DNA from: Hebobacterum sp964559435 | GTDB taxonomy: Bacteria; Armatimonadota; Hebobacteria; Hebobacterales; Hebobacteraceae | Assembly (NCBI GenBank): GCA_964559435.1 | Contig: CAZLHI010000058.1 | Coordinates: 1-13,990, forward strand | DNA length: 13,990 bases | Direction: 5' to 3' | In this document: positions 6,397 to 13,194 of the stretch, in pieces | Layout of the letters: each line of letters opens with the position of its first letter | Position numbering within the stretch: the stretch's first letter is position 1 | Notes under the pieces: model-generated | Told to the model about the DNA's origin: nothing | What the model saw: only the letters and a program-made list of their open reading frames with translations | The model's database searches: none | Program-made: the position numbers and the translations under genes

Positions 6397-7683
6397 TCAC
6401 TTCGGAGCAACGGCGTGTTTTCCCAGCAACGAGAAGACGCAGTACTCACCGCACATCGAGCAGGCCGCGCCGGACTCACCGGCGGGGCGATGGCGAGCTC
6501 GGGCGCGCTCGGGGTCGATGGCAAGACGGAACTGCTCCTCCCAGTCGAGACTGCCTCTCGCCTGTGCCATGTGATCATCCCACGCCCTTGCCCTCGCCCC
6601 AAGCCGGACAACATCCGCTGCGTGGGCCGCGATGCGAGCGGCGATTACGCCTTCCCGGACTTCTTGGACGCTCGGGAGGCCAAGGTGCTCCGCGGGCGTC
6701 ACGTAGCAGAGGAAGTCGGCCCCCGCCATTCCCGCGACAGCTCCTCCGATGGCCCCGCTTACGTGGTCATAGCCCGGGGTCACGTCTGTGACAAGGGGCC
6801 CGAGCACATAGAACGGGGCCTCGTGGCACAGCCGCTTCTCGAGCACGACGTTGGCGGCGACTTGATCCAGAGGAAGATGCCCGGGTCCCTCGACCATCGC
6901 CTGGACCCCTGCCTCGCGTGCGCGCAGGACGAGGTCGCCCAGCACGGCCGTCTCCGCGATCTGGGCGCGGTCGCTGCCATCCGCGAGACAACCGGGGCGC
7001 AGCCCATCTCCCAGGCTGAGCGTGACATCGTGCCGCCGACATATGTGCAGCAGATCGTCGAAGCGCTCGTAGAGCGGATTCTCCCGACCGTTCGCCCGCA
7101 TCCAGCAGATCGTGAAGGCGCCGCCCCGGCTCACGACGCCGGTTATCCGGCCTCCCTCCAGGGCCAGGGGCACGGTCGCCTTCGTGACGCCGCAGTGAAC
7201 CGTGATGAAATCGACGCCGTCCGCCGCGTGCTTCTCGATAACATCGAACAGCGCCTCCTCGGACATGCCGGCGAGCCCGTCGCCGGAGGCCGCTGCTTCG
7301 ATCGCGGCCTGGTAGATCGGCACCGTCCCGACCGGCACCGGAGATTGCCGCAGCACCGCCCGGCGGCTTGCGTCCAGATCGCCCGCTGTGCTGAGGTCCA
7401 TCACGGTGTCCGCGCCCGAGTCCAGGGCGGCCTGCACGCGCCCGATCACTGCCTCCAAGGACGGGTCCTCGCCCGAGTTGCCGATGTTGGCGTTGACCTT
7501 GATGCGCAGCCCGGCGCCTATCGCGGCGGGGCGCGGGCAGCGACGGTTGACGTTGACGGGAAGGACGATCTTGCCGGACGCGATCCCCTCGCGGAGCAAC
7601 TCGCGATCGACCTGCTCGCACTCGGCCGCCGCCCGCATCTCCGGGGACAGGTCACCCTCCCGCGCTGTCTCAAGCTGAGTCAT
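6397..7683 (-). CDS. thiC: Phosphomethylpyrimidine synthase (radical SAM, short form)
   Basis: Converts aminoimidazole ribotide to hydroxymethylpyrimidine phosphate using S-adenosylmethionine and a [4Fe-4S] cluster. 428 residues from ATG 7683, which sits 7 bases after AGGAG and 1 base after the thiE stop; an ATG at 7701 would extend into thiE. Seen: MTQLETAREG start, VNVNRRCPRPAAIGAGLRIKVNANIG, VMDLSTAGDLDASRR, VPVGTVPIYQA, FITVHCGVTK, VSRGGAF, SLGDGLRPGC, MVEGPGHLPLDQVAANV, FYVLGPLVTDVTPGYDHVSGAIGG, and a C-terminal cluster motif Cys408-x2-Cys411-x3-Cys415. It lacks the long N-terminal domain of E. coli-type ThiC (about 630 residues), so it belongs to the short clade seen in many anaerobes and archaea. 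The final cysteine spacing is x3 rather than the textbook x4. The anaerobic 5-hydroxybenzimidazole synthase BzaF is a close paralogue, but thiE and thiL in the same operon favour thiamine. Confidence 0.95.
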   Translation of the reverse strand: MTQLETAREGDLSPEMRAAAECEQVDRELLREGIASGKIVLPVNVNRRCPRPAAIGAGLRIKVNANIGNSGEDPSLEAVIGRVQAALDSGADTVMDLSTAGDLDASRRAVLRQSPVPVGTVPIYQAAIEAAASGDGLAGMSEEALFDVIEKHAADGVDFITVHCGVTKATVPLALEGGRITGVVSRGGAFTICWMRANGRENPLYERFDDLLHICRRHDVTLSLGDGLRPGCLADGSDRAQIAETAVLGDLVLRAREAGVQAMVEGPGHLPLDQVAANVVLEKRLCHEAPFYVLGPLVTDVTPGYDHVSGAIGGAVAGMAGADFLCYVTPAEHLGLPSVQEVREGVIAARIAAHAADVVRLGARARAWDDHMAQARGSLDWEEQFRLAIDPERARARHRPAGESGAACSMCGEYCVFSLLGKHAVAPK

Positions 7684-7684
7684 G

Positions 7685-8335
7685 CTACTGCTCCTGCTCA
7701 TCCGAGCCCCGGCGCGCTCTGCTCACGCGTTCGCGCAGCGCCCTGGCCGCCGCGGCCATATCGTCGGCTCCGGCCACGGCCGAGATCACCGCTATGCCGT
7801 CCGCGCCGGCCCGGATGACGCTGTCAACATTGTCGCAGGTGAGGCCGCCGATGGCAAGAACCGGAATGGCGACCGCGCGCTTTATCTCGGCCAGCGGCTG
7901 CGTCCCGATCGCTCGGCCCGCATCGGCTTTCGAACCCGTGGGGAAGATCGGCCCCACTCCGAGGTAGCTGGCGCCGGCCGCCTGAGCCTCTGCCGCATCT
8001 GCAGGATCGTCAACTGACGCGCCGATCAGCCTCCCTGCACCGAGAAGTCGCCGGGCGACGGCTATCGGCATGTCGTCCATGCCGAGATGGACTCCGTCCG
8101 CCTCGGCGGCCAGCGCGATGTCCACCCGGTCGTTCACGACGAAGGCCGCGCCGCGGTCTCGGCAAAGATCGCTGATCTCCGCGGCCAGCCCCAGCAGCGC
8201 CCTCGTCGGGAGGTTCTTCTCCCTCAACTGGATTATCGTCGCGCCGCCCTCGAGAGCCGCCCGCGCAACACCAACGTGTCCGCGCTGGAGGTGTTCCACC
8301 TGGCTCGTGATGACACAGAGATCGAAGCTGACCAT
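7685..8335 (-). CDS. thiE: Thiamine-phosphate synthase
   Basis: Joins hydroxymethylpyrimidine diphosphate and thiazole phosphate to give thiamine monophosphate, in the cytoplasm. 216 residues from ATG 8335, the family's usual size, forming a TIM barrel. Motifs seen: FDLCVITSQ, ATIIQLREKNLPTRALL (pyrimidine diphosphate binding), AFVVNDRVDIALAAEADGVHLGMDD, GASVDD, SYLGVGPIFPTGSKADAG and VLAIGGL. In-frame sequence up to 8437 would add 34 residues with no homology to the family and overlaps the promoter, so it is rejected. The nearest strong ribosome site, AGGAGG, is about 13 bases upstream of the ATG, rather far, and lies inside a structured leader. It is the first gene of the minus-strand operon and is followed one base later by thiC. 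Assignment is firm. Confidence 0.95.
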   Translation of the reverse strand: MVSFDLCVITSQVEHLQRGHVGVARAALEGGATIIQLREKNLPTRALLGLAAEISDLCRDRGAAFVVNDRVDIALAAEADGVHLGMDDMPIAVARRLLGAGRLIGASVDDPADAAEAQAAGASYLGVGPIFPTGSKADAGRAIGTQPLAEIKRAVAIPVLAIGGLTCDNVDSVIRAGADGIAVISAVAGADDMAAAARALRERVSRARRGSDEQEQ

Positions 8336-8404
8336 CGCTGTGCGGAGCCCTCCTGTGCGGCGCGGCCCGACAACCGTCACCGCTTGTGCCGGGCCGCTCC
8401 ACAC
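8336..8404 (-). promoter_or_regulatory. Structured 5' leader of the thi operon (not a recognisable TPP riboswitch)
   Basis: The 65-70 nt leader can fold strongly. An inner hairpin pairs 8390-8397 with 8362-8369 (8 bp, GCGGCCCG with CGGGCCGC), extended by ACAA/TTGT (8384-8387 with 8370-8373) across a two-base bulge. An outer 9-bp helix with one G-U pair can join GTGTGGAGC (8396-8404) to GCTCCGCAC (8340-8348), enclosing the AGGAGG ribosome site. The two helices share bases at 8396-8397. The thi-box core (CTGAGA plus a downstream ACCTGA-like segment) is absent. The pairing is seen; a regulatory role is inferred. Confidence 0.5.
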
Positions 8405-8407
8405 GCA

Positions 8408-8437
8408 AGTATAGGAAGCCGCCAACGAAGGTGTCAA
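8408..8437 (-). promoter_or_regulatory. Sigma-70-like promoter of the thiE-thiC-thiL operon
   Basis: Reading the minus strand, TTGACA (8437-8432) is followed after 18 bases by TATACT (8413-8408). Transcription would start near 8401, about 65 bases before the thiE ATG. The -35 is perfect and the -10 differs from consensus at one position. It lies in the 141-base gap downstream of the ZIP gene, so thiE need not depend on read-through. Confidence 0.75.
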
Positions 8438-8476
8438 GCGAACGAATGCTGTGATGGTGCCACCCCTCGACGCAAG

Positions 8477-9238
8477 CTAGCTGGCCAGCAGCCAGAGGCT
8501 GGCCGCCATCACCGCCATGCCAGCCATCGCGCCGATGATGGGCAGGTGCTGCTCGCCGTGCTCCCGCGCTGCGGGGAGCAACTCGTCGAGGGAGATGTAC
8601 ACCATCAGGCCCGCCACCCCCGCCAGCACCACGGCGAGCGCTGTCTCGGTGAGAATCGGCAGCAGGAACACCGCCGCCAGGCCGGCGCCGACGGGCTCGG
8701 CCACGCCGGACAGGAAGGACCAGAGGAAGGCCTTCTTCTTGCTGCCGGTGGCCGCGTAGACGGGCGCGGCCACGGCGAGGCCCTCGGGTATGTTGTGGAT
8801 GGCAACGGCCACCGCGATGGCGGTTCCCATACGCACATCGGCCAGCGTCCCCACAAAGGTGGCCATGCCCTCGGGCAGATTGTGAATCCCGATGCCGAGC
8901 GCGACGAAGAGGCCGAGCCGCAGCAGGCGACTTTCTTGTCCGCTGGCGGTCGTGTCTGCGACCCCCTCGTATGAGTGCGGCACGGCCACGTCGAGCACGA
9001 ACATGGCGCCCAGCCCTGCGAAGAACGCAACCATGCCCCAGCCGAAGCCCAGCACTTCCATGCCCTTCGGGAGAAGCTCGACGAAGGAGACGAGGACCAT
9101 CACCCCGGCCGCGAACCCCAGCGACAGCGCCATGAAGCGTCGGCCGGGGGCCCTGATGACCAGCGCGAGGAGGCTGCCGAGAGTTGTCGACAGCCCGGCG
9201 AGCGTTGCCAGCAGCAGAGCGAGCGCGACCGTGGACAC
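8477..9238 (-). CDS. ZIP-family metal transporter (ZupT-like)
   Basis: An inner-membrane importer of divalent metal such as zinc, iron or manganese. 253 residues with about eight hydrophobic helices. The two signature helices are visible: GIGIHNLPEGMATFVG and VAVAIHNIPEGLAVAAP. The paired HNxPEG motifs with His and Glu form the binuclear metal site of ZIP transporters. A polar, Ser/Glu-containing loop precedes the first of them, as in bacterial ZupT. The start is a GTG at 9238, placed 5 bases after AGGAGG, and is preferred because no in-frame ATG precedes the first helix. It diverges from the BlaI/M56 genes and lies 141 bases upstream of the thi promoter on the same strand. I see no clear Zur or Fur box or promoter in the 210-base divergent gap on this strand. 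Family is firm; metal specificity is not readable. Confidence 0.92.
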   Translation of the reverse strand: MSTVALALLLATLAGLSTTLGSLLALVIRAPGRRFMALSLGFAAGVMVLVSFVELLPKGMEVLGFGWGMVAFFAGLGAMFVLDVAVPHSYEGVADTTASGQESRLLRLGLFVALGIGIHNLPEGMATFVGTLADVRMGTAIAVAVAIHNIPEGLAVAAPVYAATGSKKKAFLWSFLSGVAEPVGAGLAAVFLLPILTETALAVVLAGVAGLMVYISLDELLPAAREHGEQHLPIIGAMAGMAVMAASLWLLAS

Positions 9239-9354
9239 CGAGCCCTCCTCCCTTCTCGCCTAACTGTGCGGCGTCGAGGCCGCCCACTCCTTCCCGTGGG
9301 GCCGTGCTCGCCGTGGCGGTGCGCACGCCCAGTGCGCTGCGATGCGCCAAGAAG

Positions 9355-9368
9355 GCGAAAAAATTCGC
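9355..9368. promoter_or_regulatory. Inverted repeat in the divergent intergenic region
   Basis: GCGAA-AAAA-TTCGC is a 5-bp inverted repeat with an AT-rich centre, 9 bases before the -35 of the BlaI gene and about 117 bases upstream of the ZIP start. It could be an operator or upstream element for either gene, but the arms are short and no second copy was found. The rest of the 9239-9448 gap shows only the promoter and palindrome listed next. Confidence 0.25.
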
Positions 9369-9377
9369 ACGAGCGCC

Positions 9378-9412
9378 TTGACTGCCGCCCCCTTGTATGC
9401 TAAAATATTAGC
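9378..9412 (+). promoter_or_regulatory. Promoter of the BlaI/M56 operon with palindromic operator candidate
   Basis: TTGACT (9378-9383) and TAAAAT (9401-9406) are separated by 17 bases, a near-consensus sigma-70 promoter. A perfect inverted repeat, GCTAA-AATA-TTAGC (9399-9412), covers the -10 element. BlaI/MecI repressors bind short dyads at or near their own promoters, so this is the likely autoregulatory operator. The dyad sequence differs from the TACTACA/TGTAGTA type of staphylococcal BlaI, so the identification rests on position and symmetry. Confidence 0.72.
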
Positions 9413-9448
9413 GGTGATGGTTGCACCAAGCAGACCGGAGAAGGGGCA

Positions 9449-9847
9449 ATGGCGAAACGGCAGCAACAGCCGCTGCTCAACCTGAGCCGCCGGGAGCGAC
9501 AGATCATCGACATCGTCTATCGACGGGGACGAGCCTCGGCTGCGGAGGTGCGAGAAGACCTCCCCAATGCACCAAGCTACTCATCGGTGCGCACCTTGTT
9601 GTCCATTCTGGAGCAGAAGGGCCACCTCAAGCACGTGGAGGAGGGCGGCCGCTACGTCTACTCCCCGACCCGCCGGAGAGAGAATGTCGGCCGAGCCGCG
9701 CTGCGGCGGGTGCTGCAGACCTTCTACCAGGGCTCGGTGGAGAAGACCATGGCTGCGCTGCTGGATATCTCCGAGTCCGGGCTCTCTGCTGAGGAGATGA
9801 AGCGACTCGCCAAGCTCATCGAGGAGGCACGGAAGGAGGGGCGCTGA
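9449..9847 (+). CDS. BlaI/MecI family transcriptional repressor
   Basis: 132 residues, close to the family norm of about 120-130. Residues 11-75 form a winged helix: LSRRERQIIDIVYRRGRASAAEV, then SYSSVRTLLSILEQKGHL with the recognition helix, and the wing HVEEGGRYVYSP. Residues 77-130 form the helical dimerisation part. It would bind the palindrome at 9399-9412 and repress the operon until the partner protease triggers its release, as in the BlaI-BlaR1 system. The start is the ATG 8 bases after GGAG. The stop is one base before the M56 gene ATG, which indicates coupled translation. The domain and the partnership are well supported. The inducing signal is unknown, and no beta-lactamase gene is nearby, so the name blaI in the resistance sense is not justified. 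Confidence 0.93.
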   Translation: MAKRQQQPLLNLSRRERQIIDIVYRRGRASAAEVREDLPNAPSYSSVRTLLSILEQKGHLKHVEEGGRYVYSPTRRRENVGRAALRRVLQTFYQGSVEKTMAALLDISESGLSAEEMKRLAKLIEEARKEGR

Positions 9848-9848
9848 G

Positions 9849-12845
9849 ATGTTCGCTCTCTTTGCCTTTCCCGCAGACGCGTCAGCATGGCTGGCCTTGC
9901 TGCTCCATGTCTCGGCAAAGGCCGCCCTGGTTCTCGTGACCGCGGGCCTAGTCTGCCTTGCTCTGCGGCGCGCTTCGGCGGCACTGCGGCATCTGGTCTG
10001 GACACTCGCCATCGTGTGCGTCCTCTGTCTGCCCTTGCTCTCGACGATGCTGCCCACATGGCAAGTGGGCGGTCTGCCGCGCTTCCTAGCGGCCTCGACC
10101 AACTCCGATCCGATGCCAGAGAGGGCCGTCCAACTTCCCACCGACGAGGCCATGGCCAGCACCTCGTCCGGCGATGTCGTCGGAGCAGAGAGTGAGCCGG
10201 CCGCTCTCGCCTCCGGCCCGCCACTTCCCGAGCCCTCTCGCTCTCGCATCATGCCGGCGGCGAGAAGCGCGCCGTCACAGCGTATCCCCTCCCTGCTCTT
10301 ATCCCTGTGGGCCGTGGGCGCGCTGGTCGCATTCGCACATGTGCTCATCAGCACACTGTGCGTGCGTCGTGCAGTGCGACGAGCCCGTCGACTCACCGAT
10401 CCCTCGTGGCAGAAGGTCCTCCGTGATGCTTCCGCGCAACTCGGGCTTCGCCGCCCCGCTACTCTGCTGTCCAGCGAGTCCGAGGCCGTCCCCATGGTGT
10501 GGGGCTGGCGGCATGCGATCCTGCTCTTGCCTGCCGATGCGCAGGGCTGGTCCCCGCAGCGGCGATGGCTCGTGGTTCTGCATGAGCTGGCCCACGTGAA
10601 GCGAGCAGACTGCCTGACGCAGATGCTCGGCTATCTGGCTCGCGGCCTCTACTGGTTCAACCCCCTGGCCTGGCTGGCCGTCCACCAGCTGCGGCGTGAG
10701 CGGGAGCAGGCCTGTGACGACCTTGTGCTGAGCAGCGGCCTCAGATCCTCCGACTATGCCGCCCATCTGCTGGGGATTGCCAGCGGACTGCAGCCGACCC
10801 TCGCCCACGTGGCGGCCGTGGCAATGGCACGCCCCGCAGGGCTGGAGGCCAGGATTCGCGCCATCCTGGATGCCCGTCGCAGCCGGCGCGCCGTGCCTCG
10901 TCTCTGGACACTGGTGGTGGCGCTGGCCGCCGCCGGTCTCCTCGCTGCCGTGGCCTCCGTCCAGGGAGCCGACGCTCAGGCGGCCGATCAGACGACACAT
11001 CACGGCCTGGGCGCCCGAGTGCAATGGCAGCCCCAGCTCGCCGACACCGATGCGCGCCTGGAACAGCCGGTCCACATCGAGATCATCGGGCGCGCCGCCG
11101 CGCCTGTCCTCGCGATGCTCTCCGAGGACAGCGGAGTGTCCCTGGAGGTCGCGCCGGAGGACCTGGACACGGTCGGAGAGCGCAAGCTCACCGTCATCGC
11201 GCAGGGCTGCAGTCTCAAGGGCCTCATGGTCCAGATTCCCAAGGCACTGCAGGAATGCCACTGGGACGTCGACCCATCCGGCTCAGAGCCGGTCTACCTG
11301 CTGCACCGCAACGGTGGCGCAGAGCTCACCATGGCGCGGCTGGCGAAAGAGGTGCCTCTGCAAGAAAGCCTGCGTCGCGAAGAGGAAGGACGGCCAGCCC
11401 GCGAGGCCCGGGTGGAGGCGGCGCGCACGGCGCTGGCGATGTCGCCGGAGGAGCTGGCGGAACTGGAGAAGACGGACCTGTATCTCGCCCGGAGCGTGCA
11501 GGAACCTCGGTCTCGGTCTATGCTTGAGCTGTTCCTCTCACTGCCGGAGGACCAGATGGAGGAGTTCATCGATACAGGCAAGGCAGCAATGCTCTACCCC
11601 GAGGCTCCGGAGCACTTCCGCAAGGCAGTCGATCAACTCCTCCAGGCCTCGCGCGAGGAGTGGACAGCCAAGGAGGGAGCCAGTAGTCTCGGTCTGAAGA
11701 TTCTGGATGTCGTTCAAGGTGACATCTCTCACGCCACGATCCAGTATGAGGATGACTTCGAGGGGGGCAGTTACCTACGTATCTTCGCCTTCGACAAGGA
11801 GGGCAGCCGCTGCAGCTGGGGGGTCGAGCCCGCCCTATGGTCCCAGTACCCGCGGTTTCTTCCCGACCCTTGGTATCGCTCTCTGCTGCTCGGAACCGGC
11901 ACGCCGGACGAGGAGACCGCAGACGCGCTCGCCCAGGAGTGGCAAGCCAAAGGGGCAGCAGAGAGGCAGAGGCGCAAGGAGGAGAAGCGCAAGGCGGAAT
12001 GGCGCGAGCCGCGGAGCCCTGCCTTGCGCCGCACCATCACTCTCCCTTTCTCGGCCGAGGAGCGCGTGGACCCCGTCGAGGTACAGCAGTTCGTCACCAG
12101 AGAGACCGGCCTCTCGCTGGTCTCGGATTACTTCACGCCCTGCCCCTTCCCGTGGCCGGTCCCCGAAGACGCTCGCGTCAGCATGCCGATCTGGCGCCTC
12201 CTGTACCTGCTGGGTGAGCACTGGTTCTGGACCTATGAGTGGGATGAGGTAGGCAACTGTCTGGTGTTCCATGATCGGCACTGGTACCGGAAGCCGCCGG
12301 AGGCTCCGGAGGCGCTGGTTCAGGTCTACCGCGAAAAGCTAGAGCAGCAGGGATGCTTCACGCTCGACGACGTGGCCGCCGCGGCGGTGGCGCTGGCTGG
12401 GCGTCTGCCCTCTCGCGCCAGCGACCCGGTGTGGGGGGTCGCCTGGCCCTACGATATCGCGCGGAGGGGCATGAACGCGAGGCCGTCCCCGGCACTTCTC
12501 CTCTATGCGTCTCTCTCACCGGAGCAGCGGAGCAAGGCTCGCAGCGCGACCGGCCTGCCCTACGCGGAGATGGCGCCGGCGCAGCAGGGCCTGGTGCGAA
12601 GCGCCGCCGTGGAGAGCGAAGAGCGGAGCAGACACCCGGACAGACCCAAGCCTCCGCTGGCCGAGGAGGAGATCACCAAGGCCGTCTACCGCATCGAGGA
12701 GTCCAGGGAGGACCTGCCGGGACAGCCAGGCGACCTGTTAGATGCAGGGCCCGCCATGGTGTTCGAGCTCCAGATCGAGTTCCCGAGCCGGCAGGTCAGG
12801 AACTGGCATCACCAGTACCTCCCGCTCCCCAAGCCGCCGCCCTAG
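9849..12845 (+). CDS. M56 (BlaR1-like) membrane sensor protease with two STN-like periplasmic domains
   Basis: 998 residues, much longer than BlaR1 (about 585-600). The ATG is 8 bases after GGAGG. Transmembrane helices lie near 14-42, 48-68, 148-172 and 352-373, with Arg-rich cytoplasmic flanks that fit the BlaR1 topology. The zinc protease motif HELAH (His245, Glu246, His249) and EREQACDD (284-291, supplying the third ligand) lie in the cytoplasmic loop between helices 3 and 4. After helix 4 the roughly 620-residue part should be periplasmic. Residues about 405-490 resemble an STN domain, 500-640 are charged and helical, 727-815 resemble a second STN-like fold, and the tail is Pro-rich. I do not see the SxxK penicillin-binding domain of BlaR1, so the signal is probably not a beta-lactam. 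On sensing, the protease would inactivate the BlaI-type repressor, directly or indirectly. The 3' end overlaps the nfo remnant tail-to-tail by 50 bp. Confidence 0.9.
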   Translation: MFALFAFPADASAWLALLLHVSAKAALVLVTAGLVCLALRRASAALRHLVWTLAIVCVLCLPLLSTMLPTWQVGGLPRFLAASTNSDPMPERAVQLPTDEAMASTSSGDVVGAESEPAALASGPPLPEPSRSRIMPAARSAPSQRIPSLLLSLWAVGALVAFAHVLISTLCVRRAVRRARRLTDPSWQKVLRDASAQLGLRRPATLLSSESEAVPMVWGWRHAILLLPADAQGWSPQRRWLVVLHELAHVKRADCLTQMLGYLARGLYWFNPLAWLAVHQLRREREQACDDLVLSSGLRSSDYAAHLLGIASGLQPTLAHVAAVAMARPAGLEARIRAILDARRSRRAVPRLWTLVVALAAAGLLAAVASVQGADAQAADQTTHHGLGARVQWQPQLADTDARLEQPVHIEIIGRAAAPVLAMLSEDSGVSLEVAPEDLDTVGERKLTVIAQGCSLKGLMVQIPKALQECHWDVDPSGSEPVYLLHRNGGAELTMARLAKEVPLQESLRREEEGRPAREARVEAARTALAMSPEELAELEKTDLYLARSVQEPRSRSMLELFLSLPEDQMEEFIDTGKAAMLYPEAPEHFRKAVDQLLQASREEWTAKEGASSLGLKILDVVQGDISHATIQYEDDFEGGSYLRIFAFDKEGSRCSWGVEPALWSQYPRFLPDPWYRSLLLGTGTPDEETADALAQEWQAKGAAERQRRKEEKRKAEWREPRSPALRRTITLPFSAEERVDPVEVQQFVTRETGLSLVSDYFTPCPFPWPVPEDARVSMPIWRLLYLLGEHWFWTYEWDEVGNCLVFHDRHWYRKPPEAPEALVQVYREKLEQQGCFTLDDVAAAAVALAGRLPSRASDPVWGVAWPYDIARRGMNARPSPALLLYASLSPEQRSKARSATGLPYAEMAPAQQGLVRSAAVESEERSRHPDRPKPPLAEEEITKAVYRIEESREDLPGQPGDLLDAGPAMVFELQIEFPSRQVRNWHHQYLPLPKPPP

Positions 12846-13062
12846 CCCGCCGCGCTCGATTGAGATTCCGGCGGTCGTCCTCGGGGCACTCGATAGGAGT
12901 CTCCAGGATCGCGCAGCGGTCTTGCAGCTCCCGCCGCCTCAGCACCGCGCGCAGGCCCGCATCCCCGATTGTCCCGCGCCCGATGTGCTCGTGCAGGTCG
13001 CGATGCGTTCCGGCCTCGCCCCGGCAGTCATTCAGGTGGATCAGCCGGAGCCGGTCCAGGCT
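12796..13062 (-). pseudogene. nfo: Endonuclease IV (nfo), C-terminal fragment
   Basis: The minus-strand frame ending at 12796 encodes about 88 residues that match the last third of endonuclease IV, an AP endonuclease of base excision repair. LDRLRLIHLND corresponds to the HLND strand with a metal-ligand His; THRDLHEHIGRGTIG to the DxH ligand pair and the G-x-G-x-I-G turn; AILETP to the final Glu ligand. The protein is normally about 280 residues; here the first two thirds, including the other zinc ligands, are missing. Homology stops abruptly near 13063, next to the transposase remnant, and the frame beyond it is not endonuclease IV. No stop or frameshift interrupts the fragment, so the loss looks recent, or it is a breakpoint. 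The last 16 codons overlap the end of the M56 gene on the other strand. Confidence 0.78.
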
Positions 13063-13107
13063 ATGCCTGTTAGGCGCCCGTGAAGCCGGCCTGAGAGCGC
13101 CGGTGAG

Positions 13108-13168
13108 TTGTATGCCCGGTTCTGCTCCTGTATCATCTGAAGCCAGAGTACGGCGCCTTCGGGCGCCG
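13108..13168 (+). promoter_or_regulatory. Possible transposase promoter and UUCG-capped leader hairpin
   Basis: TTGTAT (13108-13113) and TATCAT (13131-13136) are 17 bases apart, a weak candidate promoter. Just downstream is a perfect 7-bp stem, CGGCGCC (13151-13157) with GGCGCCG (13162-13168), closed by a TTCG tetraloop, 26 bases before the transposase ATG. Several insertion sequences use such leader hairpins to block translation from read-through transcripts. The hairpin is certain; its use is inferred. Confidence 0.4.
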
Positions 13169-13194
13169 CTTCCGCGTTGAGGAGTGGAACTGAC

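Noticed and set aside
8336..8437. N-terminal extension of ThiE to 8437
   Set aside because: The extra 34 residues have no ThiE homology and would run through the promoter and leader hairpin; the ATG at 8335 begins the normal fold.
8010..9350. 446-codon minus-strand frame across thiE and the ZIP gene
   Set aside because: Arg/Gly/Ala-rich composition typical of a shifted frame; two real genes with conserved motifs occupy the same DNA.
9849..12845. Beta-lactam resistance sensor (true BlaR1)
   Set aside because: No penicillin-binding sensor motifs are visible in the periplasmic half and no beta-lactamase gene is nearby.
13091..13096. CTGAGA, the core of a TPP riboswitch
   Set aside because: No matching ACCTGA-type segment or thi gene lies downstream; the following gene is a transposase remnant.
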